23,869 nucleotides of DNA from JABCPE02 sp963530895 (GTDB lineage: Bacteria; Bacteroidota; Bacteroidia; Flavobacteriales; Weeksellaceae). Position 1 is the first letter of the stretch. Each line of letters opens with the position of its first letter. The position numbers and the translations under genes were made by a program. The notes beneath the pieces are model-generated. The model searched no databases. It saw nothing but the letters and a program-made list of their open reading frames with translations, and was not told the DNA's origin. Location: NCBI GenBank assembly GCA_963530895.1, contig CAUSFO010000018.1, forward strand, positions 1 through 23,869, in the 5' to 3' direction. Shown one piece after another: positions 5,821 through 12,571 of this stretch.

Positions 5821-7080
5821 ATGGATATTTTTGAAAGAATTAAACAAAATCCAGGACCATTGGGTCAGTTTGCGGATTATGGTGAAGGATATTTTATTTT
5901 CCCAAAATTAGAAGGGAAAATCGGGCCAAGAATGAAATTTCAAGGGAAAGAAGTGGTTTTTTGGTCTGCAAATGATTATTTGGGGCTTTGTAACCACCCA
6001 GAAGTTTTGGAAGCAGATGCCAAAGCAGCAGCAGAATATGGAATGTTCTACCCAATGGGAGCGAGAGCGATGTCTGGTGAGACAGAAGCGCACCTGCAGC
6101 TGGAGAGAGAATTGGCTGAGTTTGTAGAGAAAGAAGCGGCTTATCTGCTGAACTTCGGTTATCAAGGGATGGTGTCTATCATAGATGCTTTGGTAACGAG
6201 AAGAGATGTTATCGTATATGATGCTGATTCTCACGCATGTATCATTGACGGGGTAAGACTACATTTCGGGACAAGTTTTACTTACAAACACAATGATATG
6301 GAGAGCTTGGAGAAAAACCTTGAAAGAGCTACGAAAGTAGCAGAAGAAAACGGCGGAGGAATTTTAGTAATTACAGAGGGAGTTTTCGGAATGAGAGGTC
6401 AGCAGGGTAAATTAAAGGAAATCTGCGATTTGAAAAAGAAATTTAATTTCAGATTGTTGGTGGATGATGCTCATGGTTTCGGAACATTAGGAGAAAGAGG
6501 TGCTGGAGCTGGTGAGGAGCAAGGATGCCAAGACCAAATCGATGTGTATTTCTCTACTTTTGCTAAATCAATGGCTGGTTTCGGGGCTTTCGTGGCAGGA
6601 GACAAGCAGATTGTAAGATACCTTAAATTCAACCTTCGTTCTCAGATTTTTGCTAAATCTTTGACAATGCCGATGGTTATCGGAGGATTGAAGAGATTGG
6701 AGCTTTTGAGAAGCAGACCAGAAATCAAGGCTAAACTTTGGGAAAATGTTCGCAAATTACAAAACGGACTTAGAGAAAGAGGATTTAATTTAGGAGAAAC
6801 GAATACTTGTGTAACGCCTGTATTTATCGAAGGTTCGCCAGTAGAAGCGACACTATTGGTAAAAGACCTGAGAGAGAATTATGGAATTTTCACTTCAGTG
6901 GTGGTTTATCCTGTAATTCCGAAAGGAAATATCTTGCTAAGGCTGATTCCTACGGCATCTCATACCGATGCGGAAATCAACGAAACTCTGGATGCTTTCG
7001 CAGCATTGAAAGAAAAACTAGATTCAGGTTTTTATAAAGAACAAGAGAAACAAATGGGCTTGAACTTTATGCCGCTTTAA
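5821..7080 (+). CDS. Alpha-oxoamine synthase, serine-palmitoyltransferase-like (possible cysteate acyltransferase)
   Basis: A 419-residue fold-type I PLP enzyme that condenses an amino acid with an acyl thioester and releases CO2. Seen directly: Ser-Ala-Asn-Asp-Tyr-Leu-Gly-Leu (49-56), the ring-stacking His138 in Asp-Ala-Asp-Ser-His-Ala-Cys, Val-Asp-Asp-Ala-His-Gly-Phe-Gly (214-221) and the PLP lysine in Ser-Thr-Phe-Ala-Lys249-Ser-Met-Ala-Gly-Phe-Gly-Ala-Phe. Usual SPT/KBL members have a DEAHS motif and S-K-S around the lysine; here they read DDAHG and A-K-S, so this is a distinct subgroup. Start: ATG at 5821 is preferred over an in-frame TTG at 5794, since residue 1 then begins Met-Asp-Ile-Phe. 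Coupled to the preceding PLP enzyme, it fits sulfonolipid synthesis (CapB/SulA type); sphingolipid synthesis from serine is the main alternative. Confidence 0.85.
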   Translation: MDIFERIKQNPGPLGQFADYGEGYFIFPKLEGKIGPRMKFQGKEVVFWSANDYLGLCNHPEVLEADAKAAAEYGMFYPMGARAMSGETEAHLQLERELAEFVEKEAAYLLNFGYQGMVSIIDALVTRRDVIVYDADSHACIIDGVRLHFGTSFTYKHNDMESLEKNLERATKVAEENGGGILVITEGVFGMRGQQGKLKEICDLKKKFNFRLLVDDAHGFGTLGERGAGAGEEQGCQDQIDVYFSTFAKSMAGFGAFVAGDKQIVRYLKFNLRSQIFAKSLTMPMVIGGLKRLELLRSRPEIKAKLWENVRKLQNGLRERGFNLGETNTCVTPVFIEGSPVEATLLVKDLRENYGIFTSVVVYPVIPKGNILLRLIPTASHTDAEINETLDAFAALKEKLDSGFYKEQEKQMGLNFMPL

Positions 7081-7090
7081 AAAATGATTT

Positions 7091-7132
7091 AAAATCCAGT
7101 ATTGAGCAAATCAATGTTGGATTTTTTTATTT
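7091..7132 (+). terminator. Terminator after the SPT-like gene
   Basis: Two-step hairpin: AAAATCCA (7091-7098) pairs with TGGATTTT (7118-7125) and ATTGA (7101-7105) with TCAAT (7111-7115), separated by a symmetric GT/GT internal loop, then a T-rich run. It overlaps the promoter of the downstream receptor gene. Confidence 0.7.
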
Positions 7133-7135
7133 TTG
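7102..7135 (+). promoter_or_regulatory. Promoter of the TonB-dependent receptor gene (TTG - 23 bases - TATTTTTG)
   Basis: TTG at 7102-7104 and an exact TAnnTTTG at 7128-7135, 16 bases before the ATG. The spacing (23) is at the long end. The -33 box lies in the stem of the upstream terminator. Confidence 0.5.
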
Positions 7136-7151
7136 TAAAAAAATATTTTTA

Positions 7152-9371
7152 ATGAGAAGAATTATTCTATTGGGGCTGTCGGCTTTTCCTGTTTTGGGAT
7201 ATTCTCAGACGGAAGAAGAGGAACCAAAGGAAAAACAGATAGAAGAGGTGGTTTTTCAGAAAAAAGCTAAATCCACAGACCTTACCAATGTGCAGATTTC
7301 CTCAGAGGAGGTGAAGGAGGTGGCTACGGTTTCGGGAGGAGTGGAAACCTTGCTGAAAACCCTGCCTTCGGTAAACTCAAATGCAGAGCTGAGTTCTCAA
7401 TATATGGTGCGTGGTGGGAATTTTGATGAAAATCTTACCTATATCAATGATGTGGAAATCCTCAGGCCGCTTCTCATCAGAAACAGCCAGCAGGAGGGGA
7501 TGAGTATCATCAATCCTGATATGGTCTCTACAGTTAATTTCTCTGCGGGAGGCTTTGAGGCGAAATATGGCGACAAGATGTCTTCGGCTCTCAATATTTA
7601 TTACCGCCAGCCGAGGGGTTTTGAGCTTTCTGGCGAGGCATCGCTCATTGGCGGCAGGCTGACTTTGGGAATGGCATCCAAAGACCAAAAACTTTCGGCT
7701 TTATTCGGTGCGAGGTACAGAAACACTAATTTGGTTTTAAACACGCTGAATGAAAATACCGATTTTAATCCAAAATATTTTGATTTTCAGACATATATAA
7801 ATTATAAATTTAATCCAAAATGGAACTTGTCCTTTCTAGGCTATTGGATGAATAATATCTATGAAATGCGCCCAAAGGAAAGGAGTATAGATTTTGGAAC
7901 TTTGCAAAATCCTATTACGCTGGATGTTTATTATGATGGGAAGGAGGAAGATAAGTATAAAAATATGATGGGAACGGTCTCACTGAATTTTATTCCAAAT
8001 GAAAAATGGGCGCTTTCTTGGGATAATTTCGCCTATCAAAACAGAGAGCGAGAATATTATACCATTTCATCGGCATTTAGATTGTTCGTTCCGAACGCTT
8101 CTACGGGCTATTATACAGCATCTTATGATATAGGAGAGCAGACAGACCACGCGAGGAATGATGTTTTACTCAGGACTTTTGGCTCTCAGTTTAAAATAAA
8201 ATTTTCTCCTTCAGTCAATACCAAAATAGAAGTGGGAGCAAAGATAGAATCTGAAAAACTGCAGGATGCTACCAACGAATGGCGATATGTGTCTTATAGT
8301 GGATATAGTTTTCCTATGCAAAATTATCCATTTGGGATTTTAAATTCTGCTCCTTTAAACCTGAATTACAACATTAGTGGGATGAACGATGTAAGTGCTA
8401 CAAGGTTTTCGGCTTTTGCTCAATATTCCAAAAAATTCCTCTGGGGTGGGCATAAGATGTTTGTGAATGCAGGTGCGAGGGTGCAGAACTGGAGTTTTAA
8501 TAAAGAATTTCTGTTTTCTCCAAGATTTCAGCTGGCTGTAAAGCCTGATTGGGAAACAGATATGCTGTTTCGTTTCGCTGCAGGGGTCTATTATCAGGCG
8601 CCTTATTATAGAGAAATCAAATCCCTTGATGGAAGTTTGGACAGTTCTATCAAGGCTCAAAAATCCCTGCATTTTCTCCTTGCCAATGATTATGAATTTT
8701 CATGGAAAGACCGACCATTTAAACTGACCACAGAGCTTTATTACAAGAAAATGAGCAGTCTGATGCCTTATTATATGGACAATATGCGCATAAGATATTC
8801 AGGGAAAAATAATGCGAAGGGCTATGCGTACGGTGTGGATGCGAGGTTGTTCGGAGAGTTCGTTCCTGGGGTGGATTCTTGGATTTCTGTGGGATATTCC
8901 AGAATTTACGAAAATATTGATAATAAAGGTTTTATCCCTCGCCCTACCGACCAGCGTTTTCGTGTGTCGATGTTTTATCAAGACTATATGCCTAAATTCC
9001 CAAGCATGAGGGTAAATCTTACTTTGGTCTATGCGAGCGGGCTTCCTACGGGAACGCCGATATTATTTAATGTAGATGGAACGCCTAATTTTGATACGGC
9101 ATATCATTTCCAAAAAACATTGACCTCGTATAAGCGTGTGGATATAGGACTTACCAAGATTTTTATAAACCAGAAAGACCATAAGCCAAAGAGTGTTTTT
9201 TGGTCTAAATTCAAGGAATTAAGCCTTGGAGTTCAGGTTTTTAATGCGTTTAATATTCATAATACCGTTGCCAATCAATGGATAAATGACATAGAGACAG
9301 GCTATTATTATCCTGTTCCTGTGCGATTGACAGGGCGTTTTTTCAATGCGAAATTGGAGTTTAAATTTTAA
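7152..9371 (+). CDS. TonB-dependent outer-membrane receptor
   Basis: A 739-residue outer-membrane beta-barrel that imports a substrate using TonB energy. An N-terminal signal peptide (1-~19) is followed by an acidic linker and a TonB-box-like Lys-Gln-Ile-Glu-Glu-Val-Val. The plug domain (about 45-150) shows Val-Glu-Thr-Leu-Leu-Lys-Thr-Leu-Pro-Ser-Val, Tyr-Met-Val-Arg-Gly-Gly-Asn-Phe-Asp-Glu-Asn and Phe-Ser-Ala-Gly-Gly-Phe-Glu-Ala-Lys-Tyr-Gly-Asp. The rest alternates aromatic and polar residues as in a 22-strand barrel and ends with a C-terminal Phe (Lys-Leu-Glu-Phe-Lys-Phe), the BAM-recognised end. There is no N-terminal carboxypeptidase-regulatory-like domain and no SusD partner, so a polysaccharide system is unlikely. 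The substrate cannot be read. Confidence 0.9.
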   Translation: MRRIILLGLSAFPVLGYSQTEEEEPKEKQIEEVVFQKKAKSTDLTNVQISSEEVKEVATVSGGVETLLKTLPSVNSNAELSSQYMVRGGNFDENLTYINDVEILRPLLIRNSQQEGMSIINPDMVSTVNFSAGGFEAKYGDKMSSALNIYYRQPRGFELSGEASLIGGRLTLGMASKDQKLSALFGARYRNTNLVLNTLNENTDFNPKYFDFQTYINYKFNPKWNLSFLGYWMNNIYEMRPKERSIDFGTLQNPITLDVYYDGKEEDKYKNMMGTVSLNFIPNEKWALSWDNFAYQNREREYYTISSAFRLFVPNASTGYYTASYDIGEQTDHARNDVLLRTFGSQFKIKFSPSVNTKIEVGAKIESEKLQDATNEWRYVSYSGYSFPMQNYPFGILNSAPLNLNYNISGMNDVSATRFSAFAQYSKKFLWGGHKMFVNAGARVQNWSFNKEFLFSPRFQLAVKPDWETDMLFRFAAGVYYQAPYYREIKSLDGSLDSSIKAQKSLHFLLANDYEFSWKDRPFKLTTELYYKKMSSLMPYYMDNMRIRYSGKNNAKGYAYGVDARLFGEFVPGVDSWISVGYSRIYENIDNKGFIPRPTDQRFRVSMFYQDYMPKFPSMRVNLTLVYASGLPTGTPILFNVDGTPNFDTAYHFQKTLTSYKRVDIGLTKIFINQKDHKPKSVFWSKFKELSLGVQVFNAFNIHNTVANQWINDIETGYYYPVPVRLTGRFFNAKLEFKF

Positions 9372-9372
9372 T

Positions 9373-9404
9373 AAAAAACCACTGAATTAATTCAGTGGTT
9401 TTTT
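9373..9404. terminator. Perfect palindromic bidirectional terminator
   Basis: A 32-base perfect palindrome (9373-9388 with 9389-9404) with terminal A6 and T6 runs, between the convergent receptor gene and tyrS. Confidence 0.85.
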
Positions 9405-9423
9405 GTGGATTAAATATTTTGGG

Positions 9424-10716
9424 TTAAACAACTTTCACTACGAAATAGTTTTTCTTTCCTTTTTGAAGAAGAAGGAATTTCCCATTGATGAGGTTTTCTT
9501 CGCTCGTGATGAAGCTTTCATTTACTTTGGTTTTGTTCACCGAGATAGAATTTCCTGCAAGTTCTCTCTTGGCTTCACCTTTTGAGGAGAGGAAACCTGT
9601 CTTTTCTGAAAGCAGACTCACGATATCCGCACCGATGATTTCCTGTTTGCTGACTTCTTTTTGTGGAACGCCGTCAAAAACTTCAAGGAAAGTCTGCTCA
9701 TCGAGCTTTTGTAAGTCGTCTGAAGTAGAATTTCCGAAAAGAATTTTTGAAGCCTGAATAGCCTTGTCCAATTCTGTTTTTCCGTGAACCAAAATAGTAA
9801 GTTCTTCCGCTAATTTATTTTGTAAAACTCTTAAATGCGGTGCCTCGCTATGTTGAGCTGTCAGCTGTTCGATTTCTTCTTTTGGAAGCATCGTGAAAAT
9901 CTTGATATATCGCTCTGCATCAGCATCAGAAGTGTTTATCCAGTATTGATAGAATTTGTAAGGCGAGGTTTTTTCTGGGTCTAGCCAAACATTTCCACCT
10001 TCGGATTTTCCAAATTTAGTTCCATCAGCTTTCGTAATCAGCGGGCAAGTAAGCGCATAAGCTTTTCCTCCTGCGATACGGCGGATAAGCTCTGTTCCAG
10101 TGGTGATATTCCCCCATTGGTCAGAGCCACCCATCTGGAGCGTACAGTTTTTTTCTTTGTAGAGATGGAGGAAATCATAGCCTTGAATCAATTGATAAGA
10201 AAACTCTGTGAAGGACATTCCGTCTGTGTTTTCATTTGGGTCAAAACGCTTTTTCACAGAGTCTTTCGCCATCATATAATTAACGGTGATGTGCTTACCC
10301 ACATCGCGAATGAAAGACAGAAATGAGAAGCCTTTCATCCAATCATAATTATTGACAAGCTCGGCAGCATTAGGAGCATCACTATCAAAATCGAGGAACT
10401 TTGAGAGTTGTTTTTTAATCCCTGTAATGTATTGTGCAAGCATTTCCTCTGTAAGGAGGTTTCTCTCTGCCGACTTTCCGGAAGGGTCGCCAATCATCCC
10501 TGTAGCACCTCCCACAAGGGCATACGGCTTATGTCCGCAGTTCTGGAAGTGTTTTAGTATCATTATCCCAACCAAATGCCCGATATGCAATGAATCCGCA
10601 GTAGGGTCAAATCCGATATACGCCGAACGAAGCCCTTCCATAAGGTGTTCTTCAGTTTCAGGCATTATATCCTGAATCATACCACGCCAACGCAGTTCTT
10701 CTACGAAATTTTTCAT
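9424..10716 (-). CDS. tyrS: Tyrosyl-tRNA synthetase
   Basis: Class I synthetase charging tRNA-Tyr, 430 residues, the usual bacterial length. Seen directly: Tyr-Ile-Gly-Phe-Asp-Pro-Thr-Ala-Asp-Ser-Leu-His-Ile-Gly-His (33-47) with the HIGH motif at 44-47, the tyrosine-binding Tyr-x-x-x-Gln and Gly-Gly-Ser-Asp-Gln-Trp-Gly-Asn-Ile (196-204), and Lys-Phe-Gly-Lys-Ser (234-238) as the KMSKS loop. The C-terminal ~70 residues form an S4-type RNA-binding domain (Lys-Arg-Glu-Leu-Ala-Gly-Asn-Ser-Ile-Ser-Val-Asn). No perfect -7 element lies directly before the ATG; the nearest is 147-154 bases upstream, before a short ORF and a hairpin, so the gene may have a regulated leader. It converges on the TonB-dependent receptor gene. 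Confidence 0.97.
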   Translation of the reverse strand: MKNFVEELRWRGMIQDIMPETEEHLMEGLRSAYIGFDPTADSLHIGHLVGIMILKHFQNCGHKPYALVGGATGMIGDPSGKSAERNLLTEEMLAQYITGIKKQLSKFLDFDSDAPNAAELVNNYDWMKGFSFLSFIRDVGKHITVNYMMAKDSVKKRFDPNENTDGMSFTEFSYQLIQGYDFLHLYKEKNCTLQMGGSDQWGNITTGTELIRRIAGGKAYALTCPLITKADGTKFGKSEGGNVWLDPEKTSPYKFYQYWINTSDADAERYIKIFTMLPKEEIEQLTAQHSEAPHLRVLQNKLAEELTILVHGKTELDKAIQASKILFGNSTSDDLQKLDEQTFLEVFDGVPQKEVSKQEIIGADIVSLLSEKTGFLSSKGEAKRELAGNSISVNKTKVNESFITSEENLINGKFLLLQKGKKNYFVVKVV

Positions 10717-10787
10717 TTTTAATAAAATTTAAAAATTAGTAATAAATATTCGGAAATTAGTTTTTTCAGCTTTAAAAATAAAAATTC

Positions 10788-10807
10788 ACTCGGATGAAAA
10801 TCCGAGT
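10788..10807 (-). terminator. Hairpin in the tyrS leader (possible attenuator or terminator)
   Basis: ACTCGGAT (10788-10795) pairs perfectly with 10800-10807 across a 4-base loop; on the minus strand the hairpin is followed, after GAA, by T5-A-T5. The stem begins at the last base of the stop codon of the 11-codon ORF. In the tyrS direction this is terminator-like but the T-run starts three bases late. Confidence 0.4.
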
Positions 10808-10842
10808 TACTCATGTTCTTCTATGATGTGTTTTAAACTCAT
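10807..10842 (-). CDS. Candidate 11-codon leader peptide upstream of tyrS
   Basis: ATG at 10842-10840 opens an 11-codon frame, Met-Ser-Leu-Lys-His-Ile-Ile-Glu-Glu-His-Glu, ending with TAA at 10809-10807. A perfect -7 element (TACCTTTG) ends 20 bases before the ATG, the leader length usual for genes in this window, and a stable hairpin begins at the stop codon. It contains no tyrosine, so a classical tyrosine-sensing leader is not supported. So short a frame could be chance; the case rests on its exact placement between promoter and hairpin. No function is assigned. Confidence 0.25.
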   Translation of the reverse strand: MSLKHIIEEHE

Positions 10843-10862
10843 TTTTTAATCTGAAAACAGCA

Positions 10863-10870
10863 CAAAGGTA
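10863..10870 (-). promoter_or_regulatory. -7 element TACCTTTG for the tyrS leader
   Basis: Exact TAnnTTTG match on the minus strand, identical to the octamers before the TetR gene and the response regulator. It lies 147 bases before the tyrS ATG, with no better element closer to it. Confidence 0.5.
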
Positions 10871-10945
10871 AAGAAAATATTTATTTTATTAGAAATATTG
10901 TTCAAAAGTTTTTCGGAATCAAGACAAAATAATGAATATAAATCT

Positions 10946-10953
10946 TATTTTTG
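10946..10953 (+). promoter_or_regulatory. -7 element TATTTTTG for luxS
   Basis: Exact TAnnTTTG match, 18 bases before the ATG at 10972. It overlaps the alternative in-frame TTG at 10951, which supports the ATG as the true start. Confidence 0.5.
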
Positions 10954-10971
10954 TTGTTTAAAATCAATTTT

Positions 10972-11448
10972 ATGGAAAGAATAGCAAGTTTTACCGTAGA
11001 CCATCTGAAAATGCAGAGAGGAATTTTCGTTTCTCGTAAAGATCATGTTGGAAATGAAGTGCTAACTTCGTTTGATATCAGAATGAAAAGACCATACAAA
11101 GAGCCTGTTTTGGGGATTGCGGAAATCCACACAATGGAGCATCTGGCGGCAACATGGCTCAGAAATAGTGACTGGAAAGATAAAGTTATCTACTGGGGGC
11201 CGATGGGCTGTATGACAGGGAATTACCTTATTTTGGCTGGTGATTACGAATCAAAGGACATTGTAGAGCTGATGACCAGAATGTTTAAATTCATCAGTGA
11301 GTTTGAGGGCGATATCCCTGGCGCATCTGAGGTGGAGTGCGGAAATGTCTACTGCAACAACCTTCTGATGGCAAGATACGAAGCAAAAAAATACTTGGAA
11401 GAGGTGCTTCTTAACTTAAAAGATGAAAATCTAAACTATCCGCAGTAA
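10972..11448 (+). CDS. luxS: S-ribosylhomocysteine lyase
   Basis: Cleaves S-ribosylhomocysteine to homocysteine and DPD, the precursor of autoinducer-2, as part of the activated methyl cycle in the cytosol. The 158 residues match the family. Seen directly: the metal-binding His53-Thr-Met-Glu56-His57 motif, Cys123 in Val-Glu-Cys-Gly-Asn as third metal ligand, and Cys80 in Gly-Pro-Met-Gly-Cys-Met-Thr-Gly as the acid/base residue. The start is the ATG at 10972; a TTG at 10951 in frame lies inside the promoter element. No pfs/mtnN gene is in the window, so the partner step is encoded elsewhere. A strong hairpin terminator follows. Confidence 0.97.
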   Translation: MERIASFTVDHLKMQRGIFVSRKDHVGNEVLTSFDIRMKRPYKEPVLGIAEIHTMEHLAATWLRNSDWKDKVIYWGPMGCMTGNYLILAGDYESKDIVELMTRMFKFISEFEGDIPGASEVECGNVYCNNLLMARYEAKKYLEEVLLNLKDENLNYPQ

Positions 11449-11477
11449 TGTATTGTTTCAGAGATAGTTGTAATTTA

Positions 11478-11519
11478 AAAATGGTATTTTCTTTTATGAA
11501 AATACCATTTTGTTTTTTT
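11478..11519 (+). terminator. Terminator after luxS
   Basis: A 14-bp perfect stem (11478-11491 with 11498-11511), 6-base loop, then G and a run of seven T. It touches the stop codon of the convergent secreted-protein gene and can serve both. Confidence 0.85.
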
Positions 11520-12474
11520 AAGGAGAAATAAGCTGTAAATCTATACTTTTCCAATATTTTTTTGGCAGGAGTATGGTTTTAGAGTGGACATCAGTGTAGA
11601 AAAAGAGATACATATTATCATCATTGTTCCACAGTGTTACGCTGTTTTCATAGCGGGAATTGGAAATGCTAAAACCTGTTCTTTTGAATTGAAAAAACGG
11701 AATAGATTCTTCTTTGGAATAATGAATGTTGTATATGGCATAGTCGCCATTTCTTTTTGGAAAAATAAAAGGATAGTTTGCTGCAGAAGCGGCAACGCCT
11801 ACAATTGACTCATTTGGGTCTGTAATGCTGATATTTAGCTTTTCTAAATATTCTTTCAGATTATCAAATCCTTTGAAAATAGTATTCGTAGAGGCGATTT
11901 TATTCAGATTGTCATCTAGAAAAAGTGTAGAATTTTTCTCACTGATGATATAGACTCTGTTCCCTTGCTTTGTTGGATAGCTTTCGATTTCCTCTGGAGC
12001 GAGGATTTTTTTCTTTATTTCAAAATCTTTTTTAGAAATGAAATCAATCGTTTTTTTACTCGTAAAACCAGTCAGATAATCTCCTTCATCTCTGACTTTG
12101 ATGTATTTTTTTGGAAGTTTTATTCTGCTATCCAAATCCAGATTATTCAGAAGAAAGCCATTTCCACTAGAATGAGCATACATATAATCTTTTTTATCAA
12201 TGCTAATGAGATAAGTATCAATGAGATAGTCTATTTTTTCCATTTTCCCAGTCTGTTTATTTGTGATTACAGCGCCTTTGTTTCCATTTAGAACGATGAA
12301 AGGCGACTCATTATCAATCAAACGAGATACCCATTGGTAGGATGGCGGCAGGGTTTCGTTTCCATCTTTATCCACGATGCCGTATTGGTTATTCCACCCA
12401 AATTCATAGTAATTCTGCTGTGCATTTGCGGTCAATGCAAATAGCGAAAGAATAAGAAATAAAAAAGTTTTCAT
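11518..12474 (-). CDS. Secreted protein of unknown function with a WG-repeat-like N-terminus
   Basis: A 318-residue protein with a signal peptide (1-~19: Met-Lys-Thr, hydrophobic core, cleavage near Ala-Asn-Ala-Gln). Residues ~22-49 contain Trp-Asn-Asn-Gln-Tyr-Gly-Ile-Val-Asp-Lys-Asp-Gly-Asn-Glu, the WG-repeat pattern (YG-hydrophobic-x-D-x-x-G), followed by Leu-Pro-Pro-x-Tyr. Further weaker units may exist (Gly-Asn-Lys-Gly-Ala-Val-Ile; Asn-Gly-Asp-Tyr-Ala-Ile-Tyr-Asn). The remainder looks like beta-strand repeats rich in Lys, Asn and Ile. No catalytic motif is seen, so no function is offered; the protein is probably periplasmic or exported. A -7 element lies 22 bases upstream. It is alone between luxS and hisS. 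Confidence 0.7.
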   Translation of the reverse strand: MKTFLFLILSLFALTANAQQNYYEFGWNNQYGIVDKDGNETLPPSYQWVSRLIDNESPFIVLNGNKGAVITNKQTGKMEKIDYLIDTYLISIDKKDYMYAHSSGNGFLLNNLDLDSRIKLPKKYIKVRDEGDYLTGFTSKKTIDFISKKDFEIKKKILAPEEIESYPTKQGNRVYIISEKNSTLFLDDNLNKIASTNTIFKGFDNLKEYLEKLNISITDPNESIVGVAASAANYPFIFPKRNGDYAIYNIHYSKEESIPFFQFKRTGFSISNSRYENSVTLWNNDDNMYLFFYTDVHSKTILLPKKYWKSIDLQLISP

Positions 12475-12496
12475 AATGAAGAGAATTTTATAAAGG

Positions 12497-12504
12497 CAAA
12501 TTTA
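12497..12504 (-). promoter_or_regulatory. -7 element TAAATTTG for the secreted protein gene
   Basis: Exact TAnnTTTG match on the minus strand, 22 bases before the ATG; no clear -33 TTG. Confidence 0.45.
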
Positions 12505-12538
12505 TTAAATAAATCCGATTTATAAGGTTTATTTTTTT

Positions 12539-12546
12539 TACTTTTG
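12539..12546 (+). promoter_or_regulatory. -7 element TACTTTTG for hisS
   Basis: Exact TAnnTTTG match, 25 bases before the hisS ATG and 35 bases from the divergent element of the neighbouring gene. Confidence 0.5.
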
Positions 12547-12571
12547 TCTTTTTATTAAAATAGAAATTATT

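Larger units (their letters stand above)
10717..10971. other. Divergent intergenic region between tyrS and luxS (255 bases)
   Basis: The largest gap between main genes. On the minus strand it holds a -7 element, an 11-codon ORF and an 8-bp hairpin leading to tyrS. In addition GTTTTCAG (minus strand, near 10853-10860) can pair with CTGAAAA (near 10766-10772), which would enclose the ORF and hairpin in one folded domain. On the plus strand a -7 element for luxS lies at 10946-10953. The remaining ~75 bases (10871-10945) are AT-rich with nothing recognised. No T-box sequence and no tRNA were seen. Confidence 0.6.

Noticed and set aside
7152..9371. SusC-type polysaccharide uptake locus
   Set aside because: No SusD partner, no glycoside hydrolase nearby and no N-terminal carboxypeptidase-like domain in the receptor.
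10717..10870. T-box riboswitch before tyrS
   Set aside because: The conserved T-box sequence and a tyrosine specifier loop are not seen, and the region is shorter than usual for T-boxes.
10951..10971. TTG at 10951 as start of luxS
   Set aside because: It lies inside the -7 promoter element, and LuxS proteins begin at the Met-Glu-Arg of the ATG at 10972.
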